DNA from: Reticulitermes lucifugus
Taxonomy: Eukaryota > Arthropoda > Insecta > Blattodea > Rhinotermitidae
DNA length: 31,426 nucleotides
Direction: 5' to 3'
Assembly: GCA_026260175.1 (NCBI GenBank)
Contig: JAKCWW010001850.1
Span: 3,810 to 35,235, forward strand
Positions 14,235-23,556 of the stretch are shown piece after piece. The notes below the pieces were generated by a model, which was given only the letters and a program-made list of their open reading frames with translations, had not been told where the DNA came from and did not search any database. Positions within the stretch are counted from its first letter, which is position 1. Every line of letters starts with the position of its first letter. Both the position numbers and the translations under genes were made by a program.

Positions 14235-16965
14235 CTGAAATAAGAAAAGAGGTTTTAATGCAGAAGTTAATTATTTAATGTCTTTCTCAGTGTTCTTGTG
14301 TTAAATCAACATAAAACTGTCAATGCTTTCTGACTTTATATGACACATGGGGTACATGGAGGTTGATACCACATTCACTTGCAGCCTTAACAGTCCTTTG
14401 CAACTGTGGCAAAGTTCACACATTTGAGAGCAATGGTAACAAAGCAAAATTACATTCATGGAAATATTGAGAGTAGGATTGAATTTGTGGAATATTTGCT
14501 ACCATTCAGTTCAGAATCTTGTCTTCCCATCCACTATCTAAAGGCATAAGATTAAAATACAGAAAAGTATACAACTGTATCTCTTTTCTATGGCTGTGAA
14601 ACTTCATTTCTCACATTATGGTAAAAAGAAAAGTGCATAATAAGGAGCTTCATAAATTGTAATGGTCTACCTAATATTTGTAGCATGATAAAATCAAATC
14701 AAGCTGTATGAGATGGGCAGGACATGTGGTAATCATGGTATATATAAGAAATGCAAACATCATTTTGGTAAGAAAACTTGAAGAAATGTGACCACTTGGG
14801 AGATGGGAGACCTTGGTATACAGGAGAGGTTAATGTTAAAAAAGGTACCTGATGCAATGGACTGCAGATTTCTTGCAACTGTGTATCATTAGAATAAAGG
14901 GCACTTTGGGTTCAAGCATAATAAAAATGGCAAGGAAAACATAATAATCTTTTTATAAACTAAATACTTACTCTCTCCGAAGTTGAGCTATCAATTTATC
15001 TTTCCTCTCAATCTCTGCAGATGCAGTTTTATACAGAGTTGAGATATTTATACCAAGATATTTGTTCTTAGATTCCAATTCATTTCTCTCAGTTGTAACT
15101 TTCTCCAGCTTTTCCTTCAGTCTTGTCACCTCTTCTTCAAATACTTTCTTTGTTTCTTCAAGCTGAAATTACAACACAGAGCACAATATTTGGGAATCAT
15201 AAGTAGCATGTTGTTCCAGAATATGAATTATAGTTGCTCACCCATTCTGAAGTTACGTACTTCATGCATGACAGTGTACTGAACCTATTACATTGAAATA
15301 ATATACATCTATACTAGAATTCCCCCCTTAAGAGCAATGGAAATAACTGACACTGTTTTCACTTCAAAAAATTTTCTCCATTTTGTTTTTGTGACAATTT
15401 TCTTTTGATACAGACTCCAAAGAAATCATTAACTTCAAAATTTGAATAGCATCAACTGGAAGGAACTGGATGTCTAAGGGGCTATCTGAGATTTGTAATA
15501 ACTCTGAAATTTCAGTTTTAAAAATGTTTGGTTCACAAATCTGTCACCTCTGACAAAATATATACACCATAAACAAGAATAATCACTCTGTATCCTCCCC
15601 TGTTACATCTGTTCTTTAGTTATAGGCTAGGATCAAAACAAGGAAAAAAGTGGTAATAATGTTCTCAACCAAAATTTGTGTTTATTCAACTCGAGGAAAA
15701 GGTAAGCCTAGACCACATACACTGTGAACACACATCACTTGAACAACAAGCTTGTTTTTGTATAAATAAATGTGATTTGATGCATGGCAGATGACAGACA
15801 GAATATCAATGTCACAGATGATACACATGTATAATCCTAACAATTCAAATTCACAGTACAAGAAACATTACACTCCAGAGAGTATTTTTGTCATACGACT
15901 GCTCACTGTAGAGTGAACAATATCACTGCTGCAGAGCAAACAATAATGCTGCTCACTCTGCAGTGTTCAATACAGTGATCAAAATATTCTGTCTATATAC
16001 TACTGTCATTATGAAGCCCTGATTGAATGTTGGATATGAATTTTAAGGATGTTCACATTGCATCTAGCAACTAAAAGTGAAACGTTAATTTGGATTTACT
16101 TGCTCTCTCAATGCGATGCATTTTCACTCCCTACAATTATGTGATACGAAGTATAAATAAGAGGATTCTCATTAACAAGCTGCTATAGCTTTATTGTATT
16201 TATACCTTAAGTAAATGTTGCCCATTATATAATATGATCCTCCTACAACTAATTTTGAAAGGCTAGCTGTAGTAATTTTGTACTACATGTTTAATGAAGG
16301 GGGGGGGGGGAAGCATAGTTAATATAGTGACTTGGCTGGATGTGCAAGCAGTCATGGTGCAATTGTTGGAACAGGTAAGAGATTCACCTCTCCTCCAAGG
16401 CACCCAGGCCAACTCTGCAGCCTACCCACAACCCCAGTCGATGGGTAAGGGGGAGAAGGTAAAGTGGCCAAGGCATGAAGCTGACCCCCATGTATTGCTG
16501 GAGTTAAGAACAGGTGGGGCTATATGTGCATTCATGGTGTGCAAGGGGACTTGGACATTTACTCATGTGTCTGAAGAATGGAATGTGTGTAAGAAGATAA
16601 ATGCAGTAGTAACCTGGTGCCACTCATGTCTGTGGTAACCTGGATAGCGAATTAGATGTGACTACCGCATTCGGGAAGCCACACAGTTTCTTTTTGAATC
16701 CATGTTTAATCTGAAGTATCAGCTATAAATTCAAGGGCCTTTCTATACGTAATACTGTAGACCAAAAACAATTACCTATGACGTTTATTGATTACTTCGA
16801 AAACACTCTACGGTAGAGTTACCTGACATTCTGTACCTTAATGCAGTATAAAAATTGAAATTCCGTAATACTAACCTCTTTTATGGTATCCCCGATACAT
16901 GGCACATTCGGTAAATCGCCGTAAATGTCTACTTCATCTTCGCATTCACACTCCGCAGACGTCAT
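8651..16965 (-). CDS. casp8ap2: FLASH/CASP8AP2-like protein (3 exons, complete)
   Basis: Exons in transcript order are 16965-16876, 15162-14972 and 14234-8651. The phases agree (0, then 2|1), giving 1954 residues; human CASP8AP2 is about 1980. Residues 1-30 contain DEVDIYGDL, like the acidic DIY motif at the FLASH N-terminus. Residues 31-94 form a coiled coil with NISTLYKTASAEIERKDKLI, which closely resembles human FLASH (ISALIKTARVEINRKDEEI, from memory). In that family this region dimerises, and the N-terminus binds Lsm11 in the U7 snRNP for histone pre-mRNA cleavage in the histone locus body. After it come a 12-residue tandem repeat (about 131-202), an RS patch (about 415-440) and a Lys/Glu/Ser/Asn-rich tail with repeated modules. 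I saw no C-terminal SANT-like domain. The family call rests on the first 94 residues; the disordered tail gives no functional clue. Confidence 0.8.
9360..11900 (-). repeat. Diverged ~172-residue internal modules of the FLASH-like protein
   Basis: Each module centres on [S/T]EE followed by K/N-rich sequence, then SSQNYK-like text, then VEV-x-Q-like text. The SEE-type anchors are at 9437-9445, 9959-9967, 10475-10483 and 10985-10993, that is 522, 516 and 510 nt apart. A further clear copy is at 11882-11890. The best pair is EKHKMTDSADGK (near 11930) against EKHKVADSTDEK (near 9490). Confidence 0.65.
13911..14126 (-). repeat. 36-bp coding tandem repeat (12-residue units)
   Basis: Units start at 13911, 13947, 13983, 14019, 14055 and 14091. 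On the minus strand they encode variants of TESHYPAPEIEQ, with substitutions mainly at the Ser/His/Tyr positions and IE or AE before Gln. The unit nearest the N-terminus is shorter and degenerate. It lies just after the coiled coil of the FLASH-like protein. Confidence 0.93.
14235..14971 (-). other. FLASH-like intron 2
   Basis: A 737-bp intron with consensus GTAAGT and TTTCAG ends. It contains a LINE remnant in antisense orientation (14550-14900). Confidence 0.85.
14550..14900 (+). mobile_element. Decayed LINE ORF2 C-terminal fragment, copy B
   Basis: The + strand has segments equivalent to a YGCETW-type motif (TATGGCTGTGAAACTTC), then KELHKL, then CMRWAGHV, then RNANIILVRKLEE and PLGRWE, with stops between. 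MRWAGHV is the hallmark of the same LINE family as 7660-7975. It sits in FLASH intron 2, antisense to the gene. Confidence 0.72.
14972..15162 (-). CDS. casp8ap2: FLASH-like exon 2 (coiled coil)
   Basis: The acceptor is TAATTTCAG (AG at 15164-15163) and the donor is GTAAGT at 14971. Its 191 nt encode an uninterrupted heptad-like helix from LEETKKVFEEEV to LIAQLRRE. This is the most family-diagnostic part of the protein. It ends two bases into a Glu codon completed by exon 3. Confidence 0.85.
15163..16875 (-). other. FLASH-like intron 1
   Basis: A 1713-bp intron. It has an imperfect roughly 30-bp duplication near 15898-15982 (CTGCTCACT...CAATA...CAGTG twice), a 12-G run at 16299-16310, and a GC-richer block at about 16370-16500 that may be an old repeat. 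An ORF at 16294-16638 has no recognisable content. Confidence 0.75.
16876..16965 (-). CDS. casp8ap2: FLASH-like exon 1 (start codon, DIYGDL motif)
   Basis: ATG at 16965-16963, 30 codons, ending IKE with donor GTTAGT at 16875. The encoded segment is acidic and Cys-containing (ECECEDEVDIYGDLPN). It joins exon 2 in phase 0. Confidence 0.75.
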
Positions 16966-17423
16966 ACTTATTGTGCGATAATTCACTGGAAAAACTATAA
17001 GGGTCTTTCATTATCTGGTACACGTTTTCAGGGTTTATTTTCTCAAGAATTACATTACCATACCACTAATCCCTCCTCTTCAGTCAACATTGTTTTCTCA
17101 ACAGCTGATCTCCAGAATAGGAAACATAGCATTTGACGTCCCTTTCACACGACTGCATTTCGGTCAGTGATGTCAATTAATAATCCAAAACTAAATTTTG
17201 TAGAATACGCCGTCCGCAGCATGGTAACTATAATTGTTACTGAACAGTTGAAATAAGTTTTAGGTTTTTCTGCTTTCTATTCGTCTTTTATTTAACCACA
17301 TTATAATGAAGGCTAGGCTTCACAACAGCAAGATATTTCCCTTCGGTATTCATAGATAATGAATGGAAAGATATAACAATTTCCTCTGCTAAGAACTACT
17401 CTTTGTCCACTACATACGTGTTG
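16966..17423. promoter_or_regulatory. Upstream region of the FLASH-like gene, possible bidirectional promoter
   Basis: A 458-bp segment between the FLASH-like start codon and an NRF1-type site. CpG becomes frequent here, unlike the gene body. No TATA box and no coding frame. It should hold the FLASH 5' leader and promoter. Confidence 0.4.
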
Positions 17424-17433
17424 TGCGCATGCG
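17424..17433. promoter_or_regulatory. NRF1-type palindromic site TGCGCATGCG
   Basis: TGCGCATGCG matches the NRF1 (Drosophila Ewg) consensus almost perfectly. Such sites mark CpG-containing housekeeping promoters. It lies about 460 bp from the FLASH-like start codon and just upstream of a possible + strand 5' exon. Confidence 0.55.
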
Positions 17434-17751
17434 TAAACAGGTTGCGAAGGCAAGGTTGTATCAGCCAGTGGTTGTTTGGAGTTGTGCGCGGTCGTTACAC
17501 ACCCAGTGTTGTAGTGGAATTTTTAAAAAGTTGTTAAGATTTTACGTCATCAGTCATGGATCTGTCATTGGATAATAGTGAATATACGACAACAATTGTG
17601 AATACCTGATTGTTACGTATTGGTCAATTGCTGTAGTGTGTAATGAAGTTTTCGTGTATGTAACGCCGAAAGTTTCTTTAGTGCTGCGCAGTCGTTTCAT
17701 ACCTTGAGGCGGTTTTTACTTCTTTTACCTGTGTGACAGACAACAGCAGAG
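17434..17751 (+). other. Candidate non-coding 5' exon of a divergent + strand gene
   Basis: CpG-containing, leader-like sequence ending in a good donor, CAGAG|GTATGT (GT at 17752-17753). The start is unknown; I set it after the NRF1 site. A 17-codon ORF begins at 17557 (MDLSLDNSEY). No partner exon is recognisable downstream, so this is a prediction only. Confidence 0.25.
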
Positions 17752-17947
17752 GTATGTGCAGGTAGAAGTAATGTGCCTTAAAAAGATTCGTCATGATTGT
17801 TTAATTACTTGATACTTGCTGCGAAATTGAAGAAGAATGTAAATATTGAGTTCGGAATTCATTTTCCCTTGTTAAAAGAAAGTTACTATTTCTTTCTAAA
17901 GTTTATGAAGCTAGATATCACAGACAAAACTTCGGCGCGCAGGTAAA

Positions 17948-17989
17948 ATGGCCGCCAAGCGAGTTCTAGCGACAGGTAGTTCCATGTGA
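17948..17989 (+). other. Tiny ORF MAAKRVLATGSSM, possible first coding exon
   Basis: AAAATGGCCGCC combines a strong start context with a YY1-like element. The ORF is 13 codons. A donor CAG|GTAGTT at 17975/17976 would instead truncate it to MAAKRVLAT plus one base. A competing donor CAG|GTAAAA lies just before the ATG, at 17942/17943. KRVLATG resembles the start of a Rossmann fold, but the match is too short to name a family. Confidence 0.2.
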
Positions 17990-19724
17990 TTTTGACCAGC
18001 AGAACAGAGTTTTGAGTGATTTAGTTTTGTTTATTGTTATATGTTCATGAGCCCGATGTTCATGAAACGTGGTGTAAGCGAAATCTGTTCGAGCGTTATT
18101 GAAATGAGTCAAGTGATTTCCAAGCAAGAATTATGATTATGTAGTAACCTTGAGACAAGTGTAAACAAAGCAAAGCCAAATTCCACAGCGGTATGGTAAT
18201 AACAACTGAATGCCATTAAAACTAGATGCGATTGCGTGTTAAAATACGTAACAGCTATAAAGCTACCGTACAATGCTTTTAATGCTCTTCTTCCTAAACC
18301 CAGTGTTCCCGTACTAAGGGTGCTTTGACAGTTCATTGTATCTGTTGGTTCTCAGTCTGTGGATCGTGAGCCTGTGTGGTGACGACATGGAAATGATAAA
18401 AAATAAATATATTGTGACTTACATTACAGAATTTTAAAAAAATAGTGTAGTTCCTTTTTGACATAAAATTCGTTGTAACTCCTGCATTTATTGTGTGACG
18501 TTCATTGAACCATGATACATTTAATAGCAACATGTTGCTTATGTAATTCTCTCGAATTGAAGTACATTTTTACAGCTCTGCGTGCTGAATGCTGGTTAAT
18601 ATTGGAAATATATGTTCGTGATTATTGTTGTAATCTCCGTAGTTAATTAAATCCATATGCAATTGTGACTGACAGGTATATGAATAGTGTAGCATTAATG
18701 TGACCTGTGGAGTTCCATATATATGTGTGAGCGATTGTTTGTGTTGTATTTCGATATAGTGATAGTAGCCGGTTTGCTACAGGGATTCCTGTTTGAATAC
18801 GAATTTCGTCAGGATTTGACTGAATGTTTGGGTTTCTTTGATTTAAGGCCACATACAAGCATTTTGAGGCAGTGTAGATTCATTAATTATGCAAAGATTG
18901 TTAGTAAAGCGGAGGATGTAAAGATACAGTTTTGTAGGAGTGCTAGGTTGAAAACGTGGTAAGATGTGTTGTAGTTTGGTATTTCTTTACTAGTGAATCC
19001 AAGCCCACCCCCACCACGGTTGCGCATTTGATTTGTAAAGTTTGTGCATGTAGTTTTTCATATTACGATACGTTACGTGATCGTCGGAAGTGAAACCTTT
19101 ACTGAGGTATGTGCTGTTATTTCAGTTTTTAGGTTATGGGTTTTTGGGTTATGACACCAAGTTCATTACCATGAAAAGCGCAAGTCTCATTAGATAAATA
19201 TATACGAAGGCTTTTCAATAATTAAGGTTCCCTAGGTCATAAAAATTAATAGTACCCGATTTATTCCACTGAAGCATTACTTTTGTACATAATCCCCAGC
19301 CACACTTGCATCTATCCCGTCTTGGCACGAGTTTAAAAATTCCGTCGCGGTAGAAATCGGGCTCTCGCGTTAGCAACCGTTTGTCAGCAGCATTTTACAT
19401 TGATTTATTGTTGTAGAATCGGCGACTTCCCCGTTGTTGCTTTAGTGGCCCAAAGTGTCTTGAGGTTTGTTTTGTTTGGGGAGTGAAATATCTCATCACC
19501 TGTCAAGAGCCGTGACAGAATTTTTTATAATTCATAGCAAGATGGGATAAGTGCATCATTGTGCTCGGAAATTATGTGGTATAAATTAATTACATTTAAC
19601 GTTGTTGTAATGACGTCTCATTTAATCTTTATGACTTACGAGAACCTGGCGTTTTGAGCACCCCATAACATCTCGTAACTACATATGTACGTGGACCTGA
19701 ATGCCTCGTGAATGACTACTTGTA
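17990..19724. other. Non-coding DNA, nothing recognised
   Basis: CpG is moderately frequent. Short ORFs (for example 18723-18962 +) have no recognisable content. Possibly part of a large first intron or intergenic. Confidence 0.4.
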
Positions 19725-19735
19725 CTGTAATAGGC
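19725..19735 (+). repeat. SINE target-site duplication, left copy
   Basis: CTGTAATAGGC, identical to 20031-20041 on the other side of the SINE. Confidence 0.85.
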
Positions 19736-20030
19736 TCAACAGCCCCTAGTGGGCCAGGGCCTCCTCATTATCGAGGCTTCACGATCACACTCAGANNNNN
19801 NNNNNNNNNNNNNNNNNNNNNNNNNNNNNNNNNNNNNNNNNNNNNCAGACACACCACACTCGGTAGGACTCCTCTGGAAGAGTGATCAGCCCGACGCAGA
19901 GACCTCTAGCTGACAACACACAACATTCACATGAGACAGAAATCGATGCCCCCGGAGGGATTCGAACCCGCAATCCCAGCAAGCGAGCGACCGCAGATCA
20001 CGCCTTAGACCGCACGGCCACTGGGATCGG
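19736..20030 (-). mobile_element. tRNA-derived SINE with 11-bp target-site duplication
   Basis: On the minus strand the head reads like a tRNA-Leu/Ser: box A TGGCCGTGCGG (about 20011-20021) and box B GGTTCGAATCC (19958-19968). It ends GGCCCACTAGGGGCTGTTGA. The 50-N gap interrupts the body. The direct repeat CTGTAATAGGC flanks it at 19725-19735 and 20031-20041. It is the same type as a SINE I recall from cockroach sequences, and its reading frame RVRIPPGA is a translation of the box B region, not a gene. Confidence 0.9.
19796..19845. other. Assembly gap (50 N) inside a SINE
   Basis: Fifty consecutive N. The flanks are both SINE body, so the true missing length is limited by the SINE consensus. 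Confidence 0.99.
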
Positions 20031-20041
20031 CTGTAATAGGC
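20031..20041 (+). repeat. SINE target-site duplication, right copy
   Basis: CTGTAATAGGC, identical to 19725-19735. Confidence 0.85.
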
Positions 20042-20575
20042 ACTCATGTCGGCAAATTCCCCCGCCTTTTACATACCTGCTCGCACCCCCGACTGTTCAC
20101 TGCATGTAATCCACACTGCGGTGACGTATATTGGTGTTACTGTGTTCGAACTAGTGCGGTCTTTCTTATTGCTTTGGTCCACGAAGCAATTAACACAGTG
20201 TCAGTCACGGTTTCTATCACGTCACACGCGAAAACATATCCCAGGCACATACGACGGTATTTACAAGTCTTGGCGAATTAACTCTTTGAAAACAAAAATA
20301 AGCTGTATTGTACATAAAGATACACTTCATATCTCACAGAGAACACATTGTGCTTCCATTAGAAATACCAGCCGGTGAATGTTGCGCAAGGAAAGAACTG
20401 CTGTTTATTGTAAGAATTATATGAAACTTAAATACGCTGTGTGGGTAAAATGCTTAGTGTTAGTGCTAAACCTTGCAGTACTTGTAGTTACCACTGGGAT
20501 TTAAAGTGTCACTGCCGGAAAGTTCACTTGGTGTGTGTTAATTTTTGCTTTTGTCGTCCCGTTGTGTTAGATGTA
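20042..20575. other. Non-coding DNA, nothing recognised
   Basis: No gene or repeat identified between the SINE and the foldback. Confidence 0.4.
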
Positions 20576-20811
20576 ACAAGAGAAATAAACTGCCGTCAAC
20601 ACAACTAGTAAGTGTTATATCTTTAATTTGGCAACATGTTTCGACCTCAGGGTCATCTTCAGGCCAGTAGTACAACGTATATAAAAGGAACTGTGTAGTT
20701 CCTTTTATATACGTTTTACTACTGGCCTGAAGATGACTCTCTGAGGTCGAAACAGATTGCCAGATTAAAGATATATCACTTACTAGTTGTGCTGACGGCA
20801 GTTTCTCTTGT
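20576..20811. mobile_element. Foldback element 1 (arms about 116 bp)
   Basis: The left arm is 20576-20692, the spacer GTGT at 20693-20696 and the right arm 20697-20811. The arms pair from AGTTCCTTTTATATACGTT outward to CAAGAGAAA with scattered mismatches. Each arm contains CCTGAAGATGAC, a short loop, then GGTCGAAAC. The ORF at 20538-20837 is a by-product of this palindrome. Confidence 0.9.
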
Positions 20812-21902
20812 TGGTCTTGAGTTACTTCAAGATCCATTTTAAGTATATGATGAGAAAATGATCGTTTGTATGTTTTAGTATCTGGAATGGTAAGAAAACT
20901 GGTTTGTGGGGAAATCTGTGGGGAAAATAATGACGGTCTACATTTCTGAATGAGTATAGGTCAGTCAGAGAAACGTTGCATTTCAGTGCCCTGGCAGCTT
21001 ACCGTTGAAACTCCGGAAAGACTGCAACATTCATAGTCCCACACTAACCGTACGACAAGTGAAAAGGTGCCTGCTTTTACGTATTTTTCACACAGTCAGC
21101 AAGCAATATGAATGAATGGCTGACAAATCTCCGTGGGAGGAATAGTCCGAATAATGCCGAACCACTGGGAGCCACGGAGTGAAAGAACGTTGTTACCATA
21201 GAGCAGCATCTGATCTCGAGACATGCCCATTTACTTAGTTTTCTCAGCATTTACTTCTAGACCAATTAAACACTGCACCGTAAGTGTGGGCATTGGAGGT
21301 GTTGCCCCGCGCATGCTTAACCCCGGCATTAGGAGTTGGGTCGTCAACTTCCCGTAATATGTGCCTTATCCCATAGCAAATATCGCAGTACCAATTGGTC
21401 AGGGGGTCCGGAGAGGTTGTGAGTGTCATGGCGGAGGTAAAATTCTAACCCGTGTCGGTCGTGACATTGTCCCGGCTTCGTACGTTATTAGTGAAAGTCC
21501 ATTTTGAAATGGCGGTACCTGTACTCGTCACATTCGTACCTAACTGGTACTAATTTATTTATTTAGCATGGCAGCAAGCAGTGGGACTACGCTGTGGAAC
21601 AGTCGTCACACTGTCATGCTCTGATTATGGGATCTTCCCAACTGACCTGGAAAGCTGTACTGTATGGCAACACAAACAAGTTACGTTTTGATACGAGTAT
21701 GAGATAGAAAACACAAGGTTGCGGGATGGCGTTAATTTGGATCCCTCCTCAAATGTTGATGCCAAGCCGTACCCAAAGTTTCACGATAAAGGAGTATATA
21801 ACCAGCCAACTGTCCGTATCGTAAGCTAAGTGAAGCTGGTCCACATCCTCATAACCTGTTTCTTTAACATCCTTTGTAATATTACCCTCTTGTCTTCGTC
21901 CA
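20812..21902. other. Non-coding DNA, nothing recognised
   Basis: CpG-rich unique-looking sequence. An ORF at 21244-21429 (-) has no family resemblance. Confidence 0.4.
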
Positions 21903-22085
21903 AGGCCGTGTCAGGGCTCAGGCGGTTGGTTTGTCGCCGGTCTGTCACCGCGGAGGCTCCAGTTCGATACCAGGCCAGTCTGTGTAGGCTTTGTGGTTGA
22001 AAAAGTGGCACTGGGACAGGTTTTCCTCCGAGTGCTTCGGTTTTCCTCCCCAGTCAGTATCATCCACCAATACTCCACAGTCATT
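21903..22085 (+). mobile_element. tRNA-derived SINE, family 2, copy A
   Basis: Box A-like GGGCTCAGGCGG at 21914-21925 and box B-like AGTTCGATACC at 21961-21971. The body contains GTGGCACTGGGACAGGTTTT and CTTCGGTTTTCC. The body is shared with 26348-26500. The 3' boundary is approximate. Confidence 0.7.
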
Positions 22086-23258
22086 CCTTCATTTGTTATC
22101 GACGCTGTATGTTCTTAGAGACAACGGTTTTAAGTGACACATTTATTTCTCCAAATGTTCTATTTCCAATCAGGGTTTCAAACCAGTTGAATTAGGTAAA
22201 TAGTTTGTGTTACGTAGGCGTGATATTTTGTTGAAATATCCCTATGTAGATATTCGTTTACACAATGAAACTTGTTCTGTATGAGACACCCGTCTTTAGG
22301 CCCGTTAGCATGTCCTCGGAGGGTCTGTGAAAGTCACGCCCTCTGTCTCTAGTGATGTAACAAGTGTCGAACCGCACTACGAATTCATGTAATGGCATCT
22401 CATTGGTGAATTTCACGAAAAATAGTGGAGAGGTTTCAGTTTTGATTATGAATGGACGAAAGTAACGACCACGTACAGTGTAGGCTTACTGCACCTGCGT
22501 TTTCACGACGAGGTGGCCAAACTACAGAAACGTGTTCTGTAGGGGTGCAGGCGCCAGGTCGCCCGGGCGCCTAGTATTTGTGGGTCCTCAGCTTCGTGTC
22601 ACCCTTCTGGCGTGTAGAATTTCTTAGTGGATCTTAGATTCTTGGAGAATTGATTGGTCCCTGTGTTGTTGTTTGTATAATTTCGTAGTAACAGTGAAGA
22701 CCCAAGTCTTAATACCGTGTTTATTAATTTAGTATTTAGGTTAGTTTCGACTTCTCGCTAGTATGAATGAGTAACGACTAACAGTGAATAGTTGCGTGTG
22801 AATGTAGTTTATTTACTGAAGGAAAGAGTTAATCATCGTCGTAATTATCGTTAGCATGTAGTTATAGTTTACGTAATGTGTTCGTTGTGTGACAAGTGTA
22901 AAGGTACTTAGAACACTTGCGTTTGACAGTTTTACGTGAAGTTATTAGTGTCAAGCTGTTTATAACAGAGCATCAAAAGTTATCAGTCGCCAGAATCTAG
23001 TGGCAGCAGCGGAATGCACGCGGTGCAATTTAACGTCATGCATACGTTTCTCAACGTGTTTACGATTGCCACGCCCACGTTGCTGGATAATATAAGGTAA
23101 AATATTAATTGGCTTTTAGTTGTGGCAGGTAAGAAGTTAATTCGACCAGTTCTGTTGTAAGGCGATCCTGTTTACTGTAGCAGTGGACACAGAATTTAAC
23201 TCTGAACTAAAGAACGTTTCTGTGTATCTTAATGTCAATTAGTTGGTATTGTGTTGAC
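22086..23258. other. CpG-rich non-coding DNA, nothing recognised
   Basis: No coding frame or repeat recognised. I counted 26 CpG in 22741-23340, which overlaps the right part of this stretch. Confidence 0.4.
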
Positions 23259-23273
23259 CAGTGTTTCCCAACC
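23259..23273 (+). mobile_element. Lone hAT-like terminal sequence
   Basis: CAGTGTTTCCCAACC matches the typical terminal inverted repeat of hAT DNA transposons. I found no matching inverted terminus nearby, so this would be a truncated or one-ended relic. Confidence 0.45.
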
Positions 23274-23513
23274 TTTCCTGCATGGAGGAACCCATAACAT
23301 TTTTCCATTTCCCGAGGAACCGCTGTGTTTGAAAAGTTTGCAGGCAAAGAAAAGTTGATACTGCGGAGCCTTTCTGCCCCCACAGGTGAGGCGGCTCTGT
23401 AAAAATACAAGACGAGTACAGACAAAATACAGCTAAATGTAACCTTAAACACAAAGTAAAACAAAGTAGAGAGGCAGGTGGCAGCGCACGAGGATTATTC
23501 TGCTACGGCCAAA

Positions 23514-23556
23514 TTCATTCATTCATTCATTCTGTAGTCTGTCTTACGACAGGTCC
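23514..23556 (-). repeat. GAAT-tailed dispersed repeat fragment, copy 2
   Basis: Reverse complement of the 6370-6410 element: four ATTC units, then TGTAGTCTGTCTTACGACAG and GTCC. Confidence 0.6.

Noticed and set aside
18723..18962. 79-residue + strand ORF as an exon of a divergent gene
   Set aside because: It has no recognisable family motif and no clear acceptor/donor pair around it.
19940..20030. Functional tRNA-Leu/Ser gene
   Set aside because: Both promoter boxes are recognisable, but the element continues into a SINE body and is bounded by target duplications.
20538..20837. 99-residue minus-strand ORF
   Set aside because: It lies over foldback 1 and reads through both arms of the palindrome.
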